Origin: Deltaproteobacteria bacterium
GTDB lineage: Bacteria; Desulfobacterota; Desulfobacteria; Desulfobacterales; B30-G6
Length of the DNA: 21,489 nucleotides
Direction of reading: 5' to 3'
NCBI GenBank assembly: GCA_003647375.1
Contig: QMMS01000038.1
Location: forward strand, 1-21,489
Shown: piece by piece, positions 14,597-21,489 of the stretch
Layout of the letters: every line of letters begins with the position of its first letter
Numbering within the stretch: the first letter of the stretch is position 1
The notes under the pieces: model-generated
What the model was told of the DNA's origin: nothing
The model's input: the letters and a program-made list of their open reading frames with translations, nothing else
The model's database searches: none
Translations under genes and position numbers: made by a program

Positions 14597-15583
14597 ATGA
14601 AGTTTAAGCCATTTCTTTTTAACTCGATCACCCTGATGACGACTTTGTTCGCATTCATCGCGAGTGACGCCCTCTCTCAGACAGATAATACCCCTGACAC
14701 CACGGTCGTCATTGTCAACGATATCCCCATCACTGAAACAGATGTAGCGTTAGAGATCAAACGGATACTATTCCAGGCCAAGGCCATGCGACAGCCTATC
14801 GATGAATCGATGATGGGCTCAATGAGAGATAAAGTCATCGACTCACTCATCAACCGTGAGCTCCTTTATCAGCGGAGCAAAGCAAAGGGGATCACCACGG
14901 ATGCAGAAGAAATCGATAACAGTATTGACCAGATAAAGCAAAAACTTGAAGCGGGCCAAAGTTTTGAAAGCCTGTTGGCGGAGATGGGGATCACCATAGA
15001 AACGATGAGAACTCAGGTGGGTCAGGCCAATGCTATCCAAAAGCTGATAGAGGTGGTAGTCTACCCGAAAGCGATGGTATCGGAAAAGGAGAGTCGTATA
15101 TTTTTTGAGAACAATCCGCAGTACTTCCAAAAACCTGAAGAAGTAAAAGCCAGCCACATCCTGATCCAAGTCGCCCCGGATGCCGGCGATGAAGAAAAAC
15201 TTGCATCCCGGAAAAAAATTGAAGAGGTTCAAATAAAAATAGAAGCTGGGGATGACTTTGCCGAACTGGCCAGGCAATATTCTGAGGGGCCAAGTAACGT
15301 GAATGGTGGTGATCTGGGTTATTTTGACCGCAAGAAAATGGTCAAACCCTTCTCAGACGCAGCATTTGCTCTGAAACCGGGCGAGGTAAGTGATATCGTG
15401 GAGACACGCTTCGGTTTCCACCTGATCAAAGTCTATGATAAAAAAGCTAAATCCGCCTACGTGTTCGAGGATATCAAAGACAGGCTGAGAGAAATACTAC
15501 GGCAACAAAAGATCCAGGACGAGACAGTACGTTATTTGGAAGAACTGAGAAAAACAGCCGATGTGAAGCGAATAACGCAATAA
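14597..15583 (+). CDS. Periplasmic parvulin-type peptidyl-prolyl isomerase (SurA/PrsA-like)
   Basis: A folding helper for exported proteins. The 328-aa product has a signal peptide (about residues 1-28, likely cleavage after ALS), a SurA-N-like helical region (about 30-160, with [14 protein letters not shown] and [12 protein letters not shown]), a rotamase domain (about 180-275) with [35 protein letters not shown] and [12 protein letters not shown], and a short C-terminal helix. A single parvulin domain with this N-terminal region suits PrsA or SurA-like chaperones that aid outer-membrane protein folding. ATG 14597 follows GAAAGGACA at a good distance; TTG 14567 lies in the upstream palindrome and is less likely. 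Own promoter and terminator. Confidence 0.88.
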   Translation: MKFKPFLFNSITLMTTLFAFIASDALSQTDNTPDTTVVIVNDIPITETDVALEIKRILFQAKAMRQPIDESMMGSMRDKVIDSLINRELLYQRSKAKGITTDAEEIDNSIDQIKQKLEAGQSFESLLAEMGITIETMRTQVGQANAIQKLIEVVVYPKAMVSEKESRIFFENNPQYFQKPEEVKASHILIQVAPDAGDEEKLASRKKIEEVQIKIEAGDDFAELARQYSEGPSNVNGGDLGYFDRKKMVKPFSDAAFALKPGEVSDIVETRFGFHLIKVYDKKAKSAYVFEDIKDRLREILRQQKIQDETVRYLEELRKTADVKRITQ

Positions 15584-15602
15584 AATCGTAGGAACGATTT
15601 TA
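15581..15602 (+). other. Hairpin overlapping the PPIase stop codon
   Basis: TAAAATCGT (15581-15589, including the TAA stop) and ACGATTTTA (15594-15602) pair perfectly around AGGA. Possibly an mRNA-end stabiliser ahead of the terminator. Confidence 0.5.
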
Positions 15603-15611
15603 TGATTTCCA

Positions 15612-15650
15612 AATAAGGATCAACTCTTTTCTAGTTGATCCTTATTTTTT
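15612..15650 (+). terminator. Intrinsic terminator of the PPIase gene
   Basis: A perfect 14-bp stem (15612-15625 with 15633-15646, containing AAGGATCAACT) around a 7-nt loop, ending in a run of six T, is a strong rho-independent terminator. Confidence 0.92.
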
Positions 15651-15651
15651 C

Positions 15652-15803
15652 TTGACGTTTTCAAAAAGATGGGCTTAAACTACTCATCCAAAGGGCCCCC
15701 GGCTGGTTCTCAGATCGATTTCGCTCTGAAGAGTATCTCCTTTGCCAGAGTGACGATCTGGATCACGGGATAATGTTAATACTCTTAAAAGGAGGTTGGC
15801 GGT
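15652..15803 (+). promoter_or_regulatory. Candidate promoter and long structured leader of the cold-shock gene
   Basis: TTGACG (15652-15657) and a weak TTAAAC (15675-15680) are 17 bp apart, leaving a leader of about 115-120 nt. The leader can fold: CAGATCG (15711-15717) with CGATCTG (15754-15760), enclosing CTCTG (15724-15728) with CAGAG (15746-15750). AAAGGAGGT (15788-15796) is an excellent ribosome binding site. Long structured leaders are typical of cspA-type genes, where they sense temperature; this one is only inferred. Confidence 0.4.
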
Positions 15804-16004
15804 TTGGCACAAGGAATTGTTAAATGGTTCAATGATAGAAAGGGGTATGGCTTCATCAGTCAAGAAGACGGCAACGATGTATTTGTTCACTTTTCTTCCA
15901 TAGAAGCAAGTGGATACAAGACTCTCTCCGAAGGTGACAAGGTCGACTTTGAAATTGAGGAGAGTGATCGGGGACCTGAAGCCAAGAACGTCAATAAAGT
16001 TTAA
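15804..16004 (+). CDS. CspA-family cold-shock protein
   Basis: A 66-aa single cold-shock domain that binds single-stranded RNA/DNA and acts as an RNA chaperone. RNP1 is KGYGFI (residues 13-18), RNP2 is VFVHF (26-30), and VKWFND precedes them; length and motifs are normal. The start is TTG 15804, 8 nt after AGGAGG, with the expected second residue Ala. A strong terminator follows. The next gene is the RNA helicase hrpA, a thematic but unproven link. Confidence 0.95.
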   Translation: MAQGIVKWFNDRKGYGFISQEDGNDVFVHFSSIEASGYKTLSEGDKVDFEIEESDRGPEAKNVNKV

Positions 16005-16023
16005 CCTGAACTAAGGTTCTATG

Positions 16024-16066
16024 ATAAAAGCACCCGTTGCCTGCCAACAGGGTGCTTTTATTTTTA
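16024..16066 (+). terminator. Intrinsic terminator of the cold-shock gene
   Basis: ATAAAAGCACCC (16024-16035) pairs perfectly with GGGTGCTTTTAT (16050-16061) around 14 nt, followed by a T-rich tail. It is the only strong terminator between the cold-shock gene and hrpA. Confidence 0.92.
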
Positions 16067-16093
16067 TCGATCGGTCGTGTTTTGCACCTTCCT

Positions 16094-19000
16094 ATGGTTA
16101 CTCCATTGAAAGATATCCATAAACAATTGAAGCACTTGCATTCAATTCTGCCAAAAGCCATGCCGGCAGATCGTACCCAAGCCATACGCCGTATGAGAAA
16201 AGCTCGGCAGCTGCTTAAGAGGGGAGCTGCCAAGCAGGACCTCGTAAAAACGCTTGATACCATTGAAAAGCATATCAACAAGTCCATTCACATGAAAAAT
16301 CGCCGGCGTGACCGCCTGCCATCTACGGGAGAGATACCTTCTCTGCCCATATGGAGCAAAAAAAATGAGATCATCCAGGCCATTAAAAACAATCCGGTTG
16401 TCATTGTTTCAGGAGAAACCGGATCCGGCAAAACAACTCAGATTCCAAAGTTCTGTATAGAAGCCGGCAGGGGCATTGATGGATTAATCGGCTGTACACA
16501 ACCAAGGCGAATCGCCGCTATCACCGTATCGAACCGGATTGCGGAAGAAATAGGCGAAAGTATCGGGCAATCAGTTGGATATAAAATTCGCTTCAAGGAC
16601 AAGACAAGTGCCGGCACGTATATCAAGATCATGACAGACGGCATTCTCCTGGCTGAAACCCAGGGAGACCCCTACCTGAACATGTACGACACCATTATCG
16701 TCGACGAAGCCCATGAAAGAAGCCTCAATATCGACTTTGTGCTGGGAATCCTGAAAACCCTTCTCAATAAAAGAAAAGATCTGAAACTCATCATTACATC
16801 GGCAACTATCGATACCTTGAAATTCTCAAAGGCCTTTGACGATGCCCCGGTAATCGAGGTCTCAGGCAGAACCTACCCGGTGGAAACACGGTATCTACCA
16901 CCCAATACAGTGAAGGAAAATAATGGAGATCCAACCCATATCGATTTAACCGTGAACGCCGCTGAAAACCTGATACGCGAAAGCTCCCGTGGCGATATCT
17001 TGGCCTTTTTACCCACGGAACAGGATATTCGTGAGACCTGTGATATGCTTACGGGCCGCAAACTGAAGCATGTTCAAATAATGCCCTTATTTGCCAGGTT
17101 ATCCGCGTCCGAACAGCAAAGCGTGTTCAAGCATTCCAAAAATAGAAAAATCATTGTTGCCACCAACATTGCCGAGACATCCATTACCATTCCCGGCATT
17201 CGGTATGTAGTCGATACCGGGCTCGCCCGAATATCTCAGTATACGCCCAAGTCACGCATCACAGCCCTCCCCGTCGTGTCCATATCACAAAGCAGCGCGG
17301 ACCAGAGAAAAGGGCGCTGTGGTCGTATAGAAAACGGTGTCTGTATCCGGCTCTTCTCCGAAGAGGATTACAGCCTCCGGCCCCTCTATACCAAGCCGGA
17401 AATTCTTCGATCGAACCTGGCCGATGTTATTCTCAGAATGCTCTTTCTCAAAATTGGGGACATAAACCAATTTCCATTTATCGATCCGCCCCATGATAAA
17501 AGTATCCAGGATGGGTTCAAACTCCTGCTGGAACTCGGCGCTATCAAGCGCCGTAAAAGACAGGCACAAATTTCATCCCAACAACACGCATCCCCTTCTG
17601 TTTCCAAAAGAACGCCTGACACCTTACTACCTGTATATGAACTGACTCCCATTGGCCGCATCATGGCCAAGATGCCCATCGATCCCAGGCTTTCCCGCAT
17701 CATCATCGAGGCTGACACACGAAACTGTCTCCGTGAAATTTCCATCATTGCTTCAGCTTTGAGCATCCAGGATCCAAGAGAAAGACCGCTGGACAAAGAA
17801 GCCGAAGCCGATGAAGCCCATGGGCAATTCAGGGACCCACAATCCGATTTTCTGACACTTCTCAATATCTGGCATGCCTGTTGGAAACTCATCCAAAAGA
17901 ACCGGCCCTTACAGTCTTTGAAAAAGTTTTGCAAAGCCAACTTTATTTCCTTCCGACGCATGCGGGAATGGCAGGACATCTACAATCAACTTTCCTCCAT
18001 CCTCAAGGAGAACCGATTTCAGTTAAACAAAACCAGGGGTCCTGTCTCATCCACACCGGGAGAACCTTTTAAGCAGCGCTATATTGATATTCACAAATCG
18101 ATCCTCAGTGGATTTCTATCGAATATCGCCCGGAAAAAGGAAAAACATTACTTCAAGGCCGCCAGGGACAGGGAGGTCATGATATTTCCCGGGTCAGGAC
18201 TCTTTGATAAACCCGGTCCTTGGATCGTTGCCGCCGAGATGATAGAAACCTCAAGGCTCTTTGCCAGATCCTGTGCCAATATCGATAGTGGCTGGCTGGA
18301 AGAACTGGGAGCAGACCAATGCCGGCACACCTACCTCAATGCCCGGTGGTCCCGCAAGCAAGGTGCTGTCATTGCTGATGAGCAGGTCTCGCTTTACGGC
18401 CTTATTGTCGTACCAAAACGAATGGTTCCTTATGGCCGTGTGAACCCCGCAGAAGCCTGTGAACTTTTCATACGCCAGGCCTTGATCCCCGGCGAAATAG
18501 ATCCCCACTTTCCATTCCTCACCCACAATCTGAAAATTGAACAGATCGTTCAGGATATGGAAAGCCGCATCCGCCGCAGGGATATCCGGGTGGGCGACGA
18601 AGACCTCTTTGGGTTTTATCAAAAAAACCTCGCCCAGGTGCATGATGTCCGGACACTGAAAAAAATCATCCACGAAAAAGGGGGTGATCACTTCCTGATG
18701 CTGAAGCAGGAGGACTTCATGCGCTATGATCCTGATCCTGATGAATTGGCCGATTACCCGGAATCCATCAGATTGGGAGAGCAATCGTTCCCGCTAAAAT
18801 ACCAGTTTGAAACAGGTAAAGAACACGACGGCGTAACTTTAAACGTTCCTGCCCCATTGACGGATGCCATCACGCCTGAACAGACCGACTGGTTAATTCC
18901 GGGGCTATTCAAGGAAAAGATTGAAGCGCTCATCAAAGGACTTCCCAAGCAGTATCGAAAAAAGCTGGTTCCCATTTCATCCACCGTTCAAGCCATTATC

Positions 19001-20140
19001 GATGAAATGCCCCGCTCCAACAACCCCCTGGCATCTGCCCTCAGCCGCTTTCTTTACTCCCGTGTGGGTGTCGATATCCCTGCCGTTGCCTGGCCGGTAG
19101 AATCCCTTCCTGACCATCTTAAAATGAGAATTGCCATCACCGATTCCCATGAAAAGATTGTGATGGCAGGACGGGACATCGCGCACCTGAAGAAAAATCT
19201 CGCAAAAAAACCCGATCCTGATGGACTGGTTTCGGCTAAAAAAAAGTGGGAGAAAAAAGGCATTGTAAAATGGGATTTTGGCGATATACCCGAATCTATC
19301 ACCTTGACGGGTAAGCACCATGCCCGGTGGATCCTCTATCCGGGCCTCGAAATTCGCGAAAAAGATCTCTACCTGAGTCTTTTTGCTGACAAGACAAAGG
19401 CCATAACATCACACAAAAAAGGCGTTGCGTTTCTCTTTACAAAATCTCTTTCAAAGGAACTCAAGTTTCTCAAAATAAATCTTCGCCTGTTACCGGTGTT
19501 CAAAAAGCCGGCCACCTATTTTGGCGGCTGCAAATCGATTGAGCAGGAAATGTATCAACAAATTATCGATGAGCAGTTTCAGATAAACATACGTAAACAG
19601 GCGCAGTTTTATTCCTGGATAAAAAAACTGGAAAAAGAAGGTATTCACCTCAATGGCCAGGATCTGCTCGAGAAAACAACCCAGGTTCTGAATGCCGTGC
19701 ATGCTGCCCGAACAGCACTTTATCAACTTGAAACGGCCAATCTCAAAAACAGCAACCTCATTCAGTTTCTCTCTGATTTGAAAAGTGATATGTCGCGTCT
19801 CGTTCCCCGTCACTTTGTCAGACTCTATGACAGTGAGCGCCTAACGCATATCGTCCGATACATAAAGGGTATGCAGATACGTGCAGAAAGGGCTGTGGTC
19901 AATTTTGAAAAGGATCGCATTAGAGAAAAATCAGTGTCCGGCTTTGCATCCACGCTGAATACGCTCGTAATGGATCTGTCCCCAGATGCCGGCCAGGAAA
20001 AGCGGGAGGCCATGGAAGCGCTTTTCTGGCTCCTGGAAGAGTTTAAAGTGTCCCTGTTTGCCCAGGAACTGAAAACAGCCACCCGTGTTTCCGAAAAGAA
20101 AATAAAGGATGCCATCCGTGATATCGAACGGATGGTGTGA
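16094..20140 (+). CDS. hrpA: ATP-dependent RNA helicase HrpA (DEAH box)
   Basis: A large DEAH-box RNA helicase of 1348 aa (E. coli HrpA is 1300). Helicase motifs: Walker A GETGSGKTT (residue 107), DEAH within VDEAHERSL (residue 204), motif III SAT (about 236), the TNIAETSITIPG segment, and QRKGRCGR motif VI (404). After these come the ratchet and OB regions and the long C-terminal HrpA-specific part. HrpA frees stalled ribosomes and processes some mRNAs in E. coli. ATG 16094 is preferred because the extended frame from 16037 begins inside the preceding terminator, but no clear Shine-Dalgarno or promoter is seen. The frame has no interruptions. No downstream terminator is evident, only an octamer repeat. 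Confidence 0.95.
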   Translation: MVTPLKDIHKQLKHLHSILPKAMPADRTQAIRRMRKARQLLKRGAAKQDLVKTLDTIEKHINKSIHMKNRRRDRLPSTGEIPSLPIWSKKNEIIQAIKNNPVVIVSGETGSGKTTQIPKFCIEAGRGIDGLIGCTQPRRIAAITVSNRIAEEIGESIGQSVGYKIRFKDKTSAGTYIKIMTDGILLAETQGDPYLNMYDTIIVDEAHERSLNIDFVLGILKTLLNKRKDLKLIITSATIDTLKFSKAFDDAPVIEVSGRTYPVETRYLPPNTVKENNGDPTHIDLTVNAAENLIRESSRGDILAFLPTEQDIRETCDMLTGRKLKHVQIMPLFARLSASEQQSVFKHSKNRKIIVATNIAETSITIPGIRYVVDTGLARISQYTPKSRITALPVVSISQSSADQRKGRCGRIENGVCIRLFSEEDYSLRPLYTKPEILRSNLADVILRMLFLKIGDINQFPFIDPPHDKSIQDGFKLLLELGAIKRRKRQAQISSQQHASPSVSKRTPDTLLPVYELTPIGRIMAKMPIDPRLSRIIIEADTRNCLREISIIASALSIQDPRERPLDKEAEADEAHGQFRDPQSDFLTLLNIWHACWKLIQKNRPLQSLKKFCKANFISFRRMREWQDIYNQLSSILKENRFQLNKTRGPVSSTPGEPFKQRYIDIHKSILSGFLSNIARKKEKHYFKAARDREVMIFPGSGLFDKPGPWIVAAEMIETSRLFARSCANIDSGWLEELGADQCRHTYLNARWSRKQGAVIADEQVSLYGLIVVPKRMVPYGRVNPAEACELFIRQALIPGEIDPHFPFLTHNLKIEQIVQDMESRIRRRDIRVGDEDLFGFYQKNLAQVHDVRTLKKIIHEKGGDHFLMLKQEDFMRYDPDPDELADYPESIRLGEQSFPLKYQFETGKEHDGVTLNVPAPLTDAITPEQTDWLIPGLFKEKIEALIKGLPKQYRKKLVPISSTVQAIIDEMPRSNNPLASALSRFLYSRVGVDIPAVAWPVESLPDHLKMRIAITDSHEKIVMAGRDIAHLKKNLAKKPDPDGLVSAKKKWEKKGIVKWDFGDIPESITLTGKHHARWILYPGLEIREKDLYLSLFADKTKAITSHKKGVAFLFTKSLSKELKFLKINLRLLPVFKKPATYFGGCKSIEQEMYQQIIDEQFQINIRKQAQFYSWIKKLEKEGIHLNGQDLLEKTTQVLNAVHAARTALYQLETANLKNSNLIQFLSDLKSDMSRLVPRHFVRLYDSERLTHIVRYIKGMQIRAERAVVNFEKDRIREKSVSGFASTLNTLVMDLSPDAGQEKREAMEALFWLLEEFKVSLFAQELKTATRVSEKKIKDAIRDIERMV

Positions 20141-20150
20141 AATAACCGAA

Positions 20151-20190
20151 GGGTTCCAGGGTTCCAGGGTTCGAGGGTTCCAGGGGTCAA
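20151..20190 (+). repeat. Tandem 8-bp repeat GGGTTCCA, five copies
   Basis: Units at 20151-20158, 20159-20166, 20167-20174 (GGGTTCGA), 20175-20182 and 20183-20190 (GGGGTCAA) are in phase. Reverse-complement relatives occur at 9791-9894. It begins 10 nt after the hrpA stop. Confidence 0.85.
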
Positions 20191-20646
20191 GTACTTGTTT
20201 TCCGATTGATTGGGATATAACTCCGCCATTTATAGGGGTTATCATAATTATGTTCCGAATAAGTCCTTCAGCCTTTTCGGAGAAACCGGAACGATATTCC
20301 GACAAATGCTATCAACTTGAGCTTTGGAAAAATGGCATTATGTTTAGACAATGATTCAAACATAGTGCTTAAACTTGATGCCTTCCTTCGCAGGCATGAC
20401 GGGGTTTTGGACTTTTTACGAGACCGTCAAACTTGTAGCTCCAAGGCCTTGTTTTGATCATTCGAATTTGGATCATGCGGTATTGCCCTTCGACCTTGCT
20501 CAGGGCGGTGAGCTAGTCGAACCGTTTAGGATTTCGAATTTCGTGCTTCGGATTTAAGTAACTACCGCCATCTGCATAGCCAAATATCTCTGACCTGGCC
20601 CATTGAACCAGGTTTTAAATGACGGAATAAATTAGGAGGTGATCCT
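20191..20646. other. Intergenic region with dispersed palindromes, no gene seen
   Basis: No open frame here resembles a protein. It contains short palindromes of the kind found as dispersed repeats in related genomes: ATGCCT/AGGCAT (20378-20383, 20392-20397), and TTCGAC with GTCGAA (20489-20494, 20516-20521) with an inner GCCCT/AGGGC. The last 13 nt carry AGGAGG (20634-20639), the ribosome binding site of the next gene. Confidence 0.5.
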
Positions 20647-21279
20647 ATGAAACCATATATTATCTTTATAACGGCCTTTTTGGCCGTCATCAGTTTCAGT
20701 GTCGCTGATTTGTCCGCCACAAACGTCATTCAAAAAGGAGAAAAGGTATACATCCAGGATAGAACCGGTGTGCAATGGGATGTGACCCAGGCCAAATCCA
20801 TCGGGTTCAAGCCTGAAAATTTTCAATATGGCATCGGCAAAAATGCTTTTTCGACACTTGAAGATACCCACTTAAAAGACAACATTCCATCCCATCGTAA
20901 TCCAAGGGTCATCGGGATTGAAGAAGAAGGTGAAGCTCAAGCCTATGCCGTTCCAAAAATGAAACGCCATGAGGTTGCCAATACCCATTTGGGGGGAAAA
21001 CCCGTGGCTGTCGGTTATTGACCCCTGGTTGATTTAGCGGCTGTGTACAGCCGCACGATAGACAAAAGGGAATTGACGTTGGCACCCGCTGGATGGACCT
21101 ATAAGAATACATTCGTACTTTACGACAAGGAGACTGAGACACTCTGGTACCCTTATTCCAAAGGTTTGCGGGGCATACAAGGTATGTATTTTAACCAGTG
21201 GCTGCCCAAAGTCTCATCCAAAGATACCCGATGGGACAAATGGCAAAAGAAACACCCTGATTCCAGGATTTTGTTCTAA
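20647..21279 (+). CDS. Exported DUF3179-family protein, candidate selenoprotein (Sec125)
   Basis: A 210-residue protein if the in-frame UGA at 21019-21021 is read as selenocysteine. Residues 1-24 look like a signal peptide (hydrophobic core, likely cleavage near LSA). Family landmarks before the UGA: NPRVIGIEEEGEAQAYAVP and RHEVANTHLGGKPVAVGY; after it: PLVDLAAVYSR, NTFVLYDKETETLWYP and the C-terminal TRWDKWQKKHPDS. In DUF3179 relatives the segment reads TYCPLCG; here the first Cys is UGA (Sec) and the second is Val. The frame ends at TAA 21277. The start is set by AGGAGG 7 nt upstream of ATG 20647. Function of the family is unknown; a redox or metal role is inferred from the Cys/Sec site. 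A 124-aa truncated product is the alternative. Confidence 0.82.
21019..21054 (+). promoter_or_regulatory. UGA codon and bacterial SECIS-like hairpin of the DUF3179 selenoprotein
   Basis: UGA at 21019-21021, then 22 nt to the apical loop UGUA (21044-21047). The stem is seven perfect GC-rich pairs: GCGGCUG (21037-21043) with CAGCCGC (21048-21054). A G in the second loop position and this spacing match bacterial SECIS rules. It is the strongest RNA hairpin in the gene. Confidence 0.8.
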
Positions 21280-21489
21280 CCTAAATTGAGCGATTGTCAA
21301 GGTTGCCGCAGCTACAAGGAAGATGCTGTTCCGCTCTTGTTGGGGCGTAGCTTGAAGAGTGAAGACCAAATAGTGGCCTATGCGGCATGGCATCTGACGC
21401 CGTAGATGCGGTAAGATCGGCAATCCCAACGGGTTTCAAATTTTAAGAATTCAAATGAATCAAATCCTTTGAAATTATTTCTAAATCCC
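21280..21489. other. Window end, no gene recognised
   Basis: No protein-like frame is seen. GCATCT (21390-21395) with AGATGC (21404-21409) is a small inverted repeat; AGCTACAAG (21309-21317) and a loosely matching downstream GTAGCTT suggest a fold-back. It could belong to a dispersed repeat or an RNA; I cannot name one. Confidence 0.3.

Noticed and set aside
16037..16093. Extended hrpA start at 16037
   Set aside because: It lies inside the loop and stem of the preceding terminator; ATG 16094 is more likely.
21043..21279. A separate 78-aa gene starting at GTG 21043
   Set aside because: The GTG lies within the SECIS hairpin, has no ribosome binding site, and the frame is the second half of the DUF3179 protein.

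Overview
The window looks like a chromosomal segment of an anaerobic, probably sulfate-reducing bacterium of the Desulfobacterota (Desulfobacterales-like). This is inferred from an orphan RnfB/GltD-type iron-sulfur flavoprotein, a DRTGG-domain protein, dispersed intergenic repeats, a REP-type tyrosine transposase element and, above all, two genes that appear to read an in-frame UGA as selenocysteine. It has no CRISPR array, rRNA or tRNA that I can see.

Layout. Positions 1-4011: an edge-truncated lipoprotein gene (-), a YihG-like membrane acyltransferase (+), an unassigned reading frame without a normal start (+), and a coupled pair on the minus strand, a GAF-PP2C (RsbU-like) phosphatase and a GIY-YIG protein. 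Positions 4042-5437: mtnP and apt, where methylthioadenosine (MTA) is split and its adenine returned to AMP. Positions 5510-6765: a REP-associated tyrosine transposase unit with 18-bp terminal inverted repeats. Positions 6845-10721, all minus: a purine nucleoside phosphorylase, an MTA/SAH deaminase (mtaD), a 67-residue [2Fe-2S] BFD/CopZ-like selenoprotein and a small MscS channel. Positions 10918-14303, plus: DRTGG protein, RnfB-GltD-like fusion, RseC and a PilZ protein, closely spaced like an operon, followed by a 158-bp fold-back repeat. Positions 14524-20140: a periplasmic parvulin-type PPIase, a cold-shock protein and HrpA helicase, with two strong intrinsic terminators. Positions 20151-20646: repeat-rich, no gene seen. 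Positions 20647-21279: an exported DUF3179-family protein with selenocysteine at the position of a conserved Cys.

The main result is the pair of selenoprotein candidates. In both, the UGA falls where relatives carry a conserved Cys, the reading frame continues with family-consistent sequence to a UAG or UAA stop, and a bacterial SECIS-like hairpin with a G in a four-base apical loop lies 19-22 nt after the UGA. Ordinary gene calling truncates both. The mtnP/apt and mtaD/PNP genes together suggest two routes for handling MTA. The Rnf-like operon suggests an electron-transfer and redox-relay function beside a c-di-GMP-type sensor.
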